DNA from: Vulcanimicrobiota bacterium | Lineage (GTDB): Bacteria > Vulcanimicrobiota > Xenobia > Xenobiales > JADMJV01 | Assembly: GCA_023447635.1 (NCBI GenBank) | Contig: JAEXNA010000020.1 | Location: 1 to 23,984 of the forward strand | Direction: 5' to 3' | Length of the DNA stretch: 23,984 nt | In this document: piece by piece, positions 23,329 to 23,984 of the stretch | Layout of the letters: each line of letters starts with the position of its first letter | How positions within the stretch are numbered: position 1 is the first letter of the stretch | The notes under the pieces: generated by a model | Database searches by the model: none | What the model saw: only the letters and a program-made list of their open reading frames with translations | Told to the model about the DNA's origin: nothing | Made by a program: the position numbers and the translations under genes

Positions 23329-23347
23329 GGGCCAACCTGAGAGCGAG

Positions 23348-23382
23348 AAAGGACTCGGCCTGGTCCGGGTCCTTTTTCTTTT
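23348..23382 (+). terminator. Rho-independent terminator of the secreted protein gene
   Basis: An 11-bp stem with one G-U pair (23348-23358 AAAGGACTCGG with 23365-23375) has a 6-base loop and is followed by TTCTTTT. It separates this gene from the aminotransferase. Confidence 0.88.
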
Positions 23383-23446
23383 CCCGAGCGTTTGCGTCGA
23401 GTCGCTGGCAGGACCGCTCGTTGCGCTCTAAGAATCCGCTGCCCTT

Positions 23447-23984
23447 ATGATCACGCTAGCTACTCGCGCGAAAACCCTCAACCCCTCCTCTACCCTGGCC
23501 GTCACCGCCAAGTTCAAGCAGATGCAGAGCGCTGGCCGCGACGTCATCGGCTTCGGCGCCGGCGAACCCGACTTCGATACTCCCGAGGGGATCAAAGAAG
23601 CCGCCATCGCGGCGCTTCGCGCTGGTCGCACCAAATATGAACCTGCTCAGGGGTCGGCCGATGCCCGCAACGCCGTCGCCAAGGTTTACAGCCAGCGCTA
23701 CGGCTGCGAACTGACGGCCAACAACGTGCTGATCTCTTGCGGCGGAAAACACTCGCTTTTTCTGACCTTCCTGACCCTGTTCGAACCGGGCGACGAACTG
23801 CTGCTTCCGGCGCCCTACTGGGTCACCTACCCCGAGCAGGTCAAGCTGGCGGGCGGCACCACCCGCTCGATCCGCGGCTCCGTCGAAAACGACTTCAAAA
23901 TCACCCCCGAGCAGCTCAAGGCCGCCATCGGACCCAAGAGTCGCGCCCTGCTGCTCAACTCGCCGGGCAACCCTACCTCGACGA
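23447..23984 (+). CDS. Aspartate-type aminotransferase (partial, right edge)
   Basis: The frame is open from the ATG at 23447 to the window end, about 179 codons. It is a fold-type I, class I PLP aminotransferase: FGAGEPDFDTP (N-terminal arm), KYEPAQGSADARNAVA, ISCGGKHSLFLTF, APYWVTYPEQVKLAGG, and SPGNPTST, which includes the conserved Asn near the cofactor. The PLP lysine would be further right, outside the window. These residues fit the thermophile/Bacillus-type AspC (Igamma) that transfers the amino group between aspartate (or other amino acids) and 2-oxoglutarate. The ribosome site is weak. Confidence 0.93.
   Translation, partial: MITLATRAKTLNPSSTLAVTAKFKQMQSAGRDVIGFGAGEPDFDTPEGIKEAAIAALRAGRTKYEPAQGSADARNAVAKVYSQRYGCELTANNVLISCGGKHSLFLTFLTLFEPGDELLLPAPYWVTYPEQVKLAGGTTRSIRGSVENDFKITPEQLKAAIGPKSRALLLNSPGNPTST

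Overview
This window comes from a GC-rich bacterial chromosome. It carries one long block of minus-strand housekeeping genes (about 304-19154) and a plus-strand block (19251 to the right edge). The lineage cannot be fixed from sequence alone. A SigH sigma factor very like the Bacillus one, next to rlmB and cysS and upstream of secE-nusG-rplK-rplA, resembles the order seen in Bacillota. The encoded CCA of three tRNAs, the high GC and the F420/DDN-type protein fit a deep-branching relative (for example Armatimonadota, Eremiobacterota or Chloroflexota grade) at least as well. That placement is inference.

Layout, read in the direction of minus-strand transcription. fumC (fumarase) ends in its own terminator. 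A promoter at about 17620-17648 then starts a tight run: a DDN/F420-type protein, a giant 2213-residue STAND-type NTPase with a TPR half, leuS, cysS and rlmB. sigH has its own strong promoter (5175-5203) and is followed by tRNA-Thr(TGT) and a terminator. A third strong promoter (4043-4071) drives tRNA-Gly(TCC), tRNA-Thr(GGT), secE, nusG, rplK and rplA, ending in a terminator at about 1205-1232. A fourth promoter (930-958) drives tRNA-Tyr(GTA). Beyond it lie a terminator, a truncated second copy of the tRNA-Tyr 3' end with a second terminator, a small two-helix membrane protein, a bidirectional terminator, and at the left edge a 190-bp MITE-like element with clear terminal inverted repeats. rplJ, rplL, tufB and rpmG, often found in this neighbourhood, are absent.

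The plus-strand block, divergent from fumC, holds a double-GNAT acetyltransferase, a secreted gamma-glutamyltransferase, a CinA N-domain protein (COG1058 type), a small secreted protein of unknown function with its own terminator, and the first 179 codons of an aspartate-type aminotransferase running off the right end.

The most unusual content is the giant STAND-TPR protein. It has an unrecognised N-terminal region of about 690 residues and an Arg in place of the P-loop Lys, and it sits inside an aminoacyl-tRNA synthetase operon. Next come the MITE and the tRNA-Tyr remnant. I found no CRISPR array, rRNA gene, complete transposase or recognisable phage gene.
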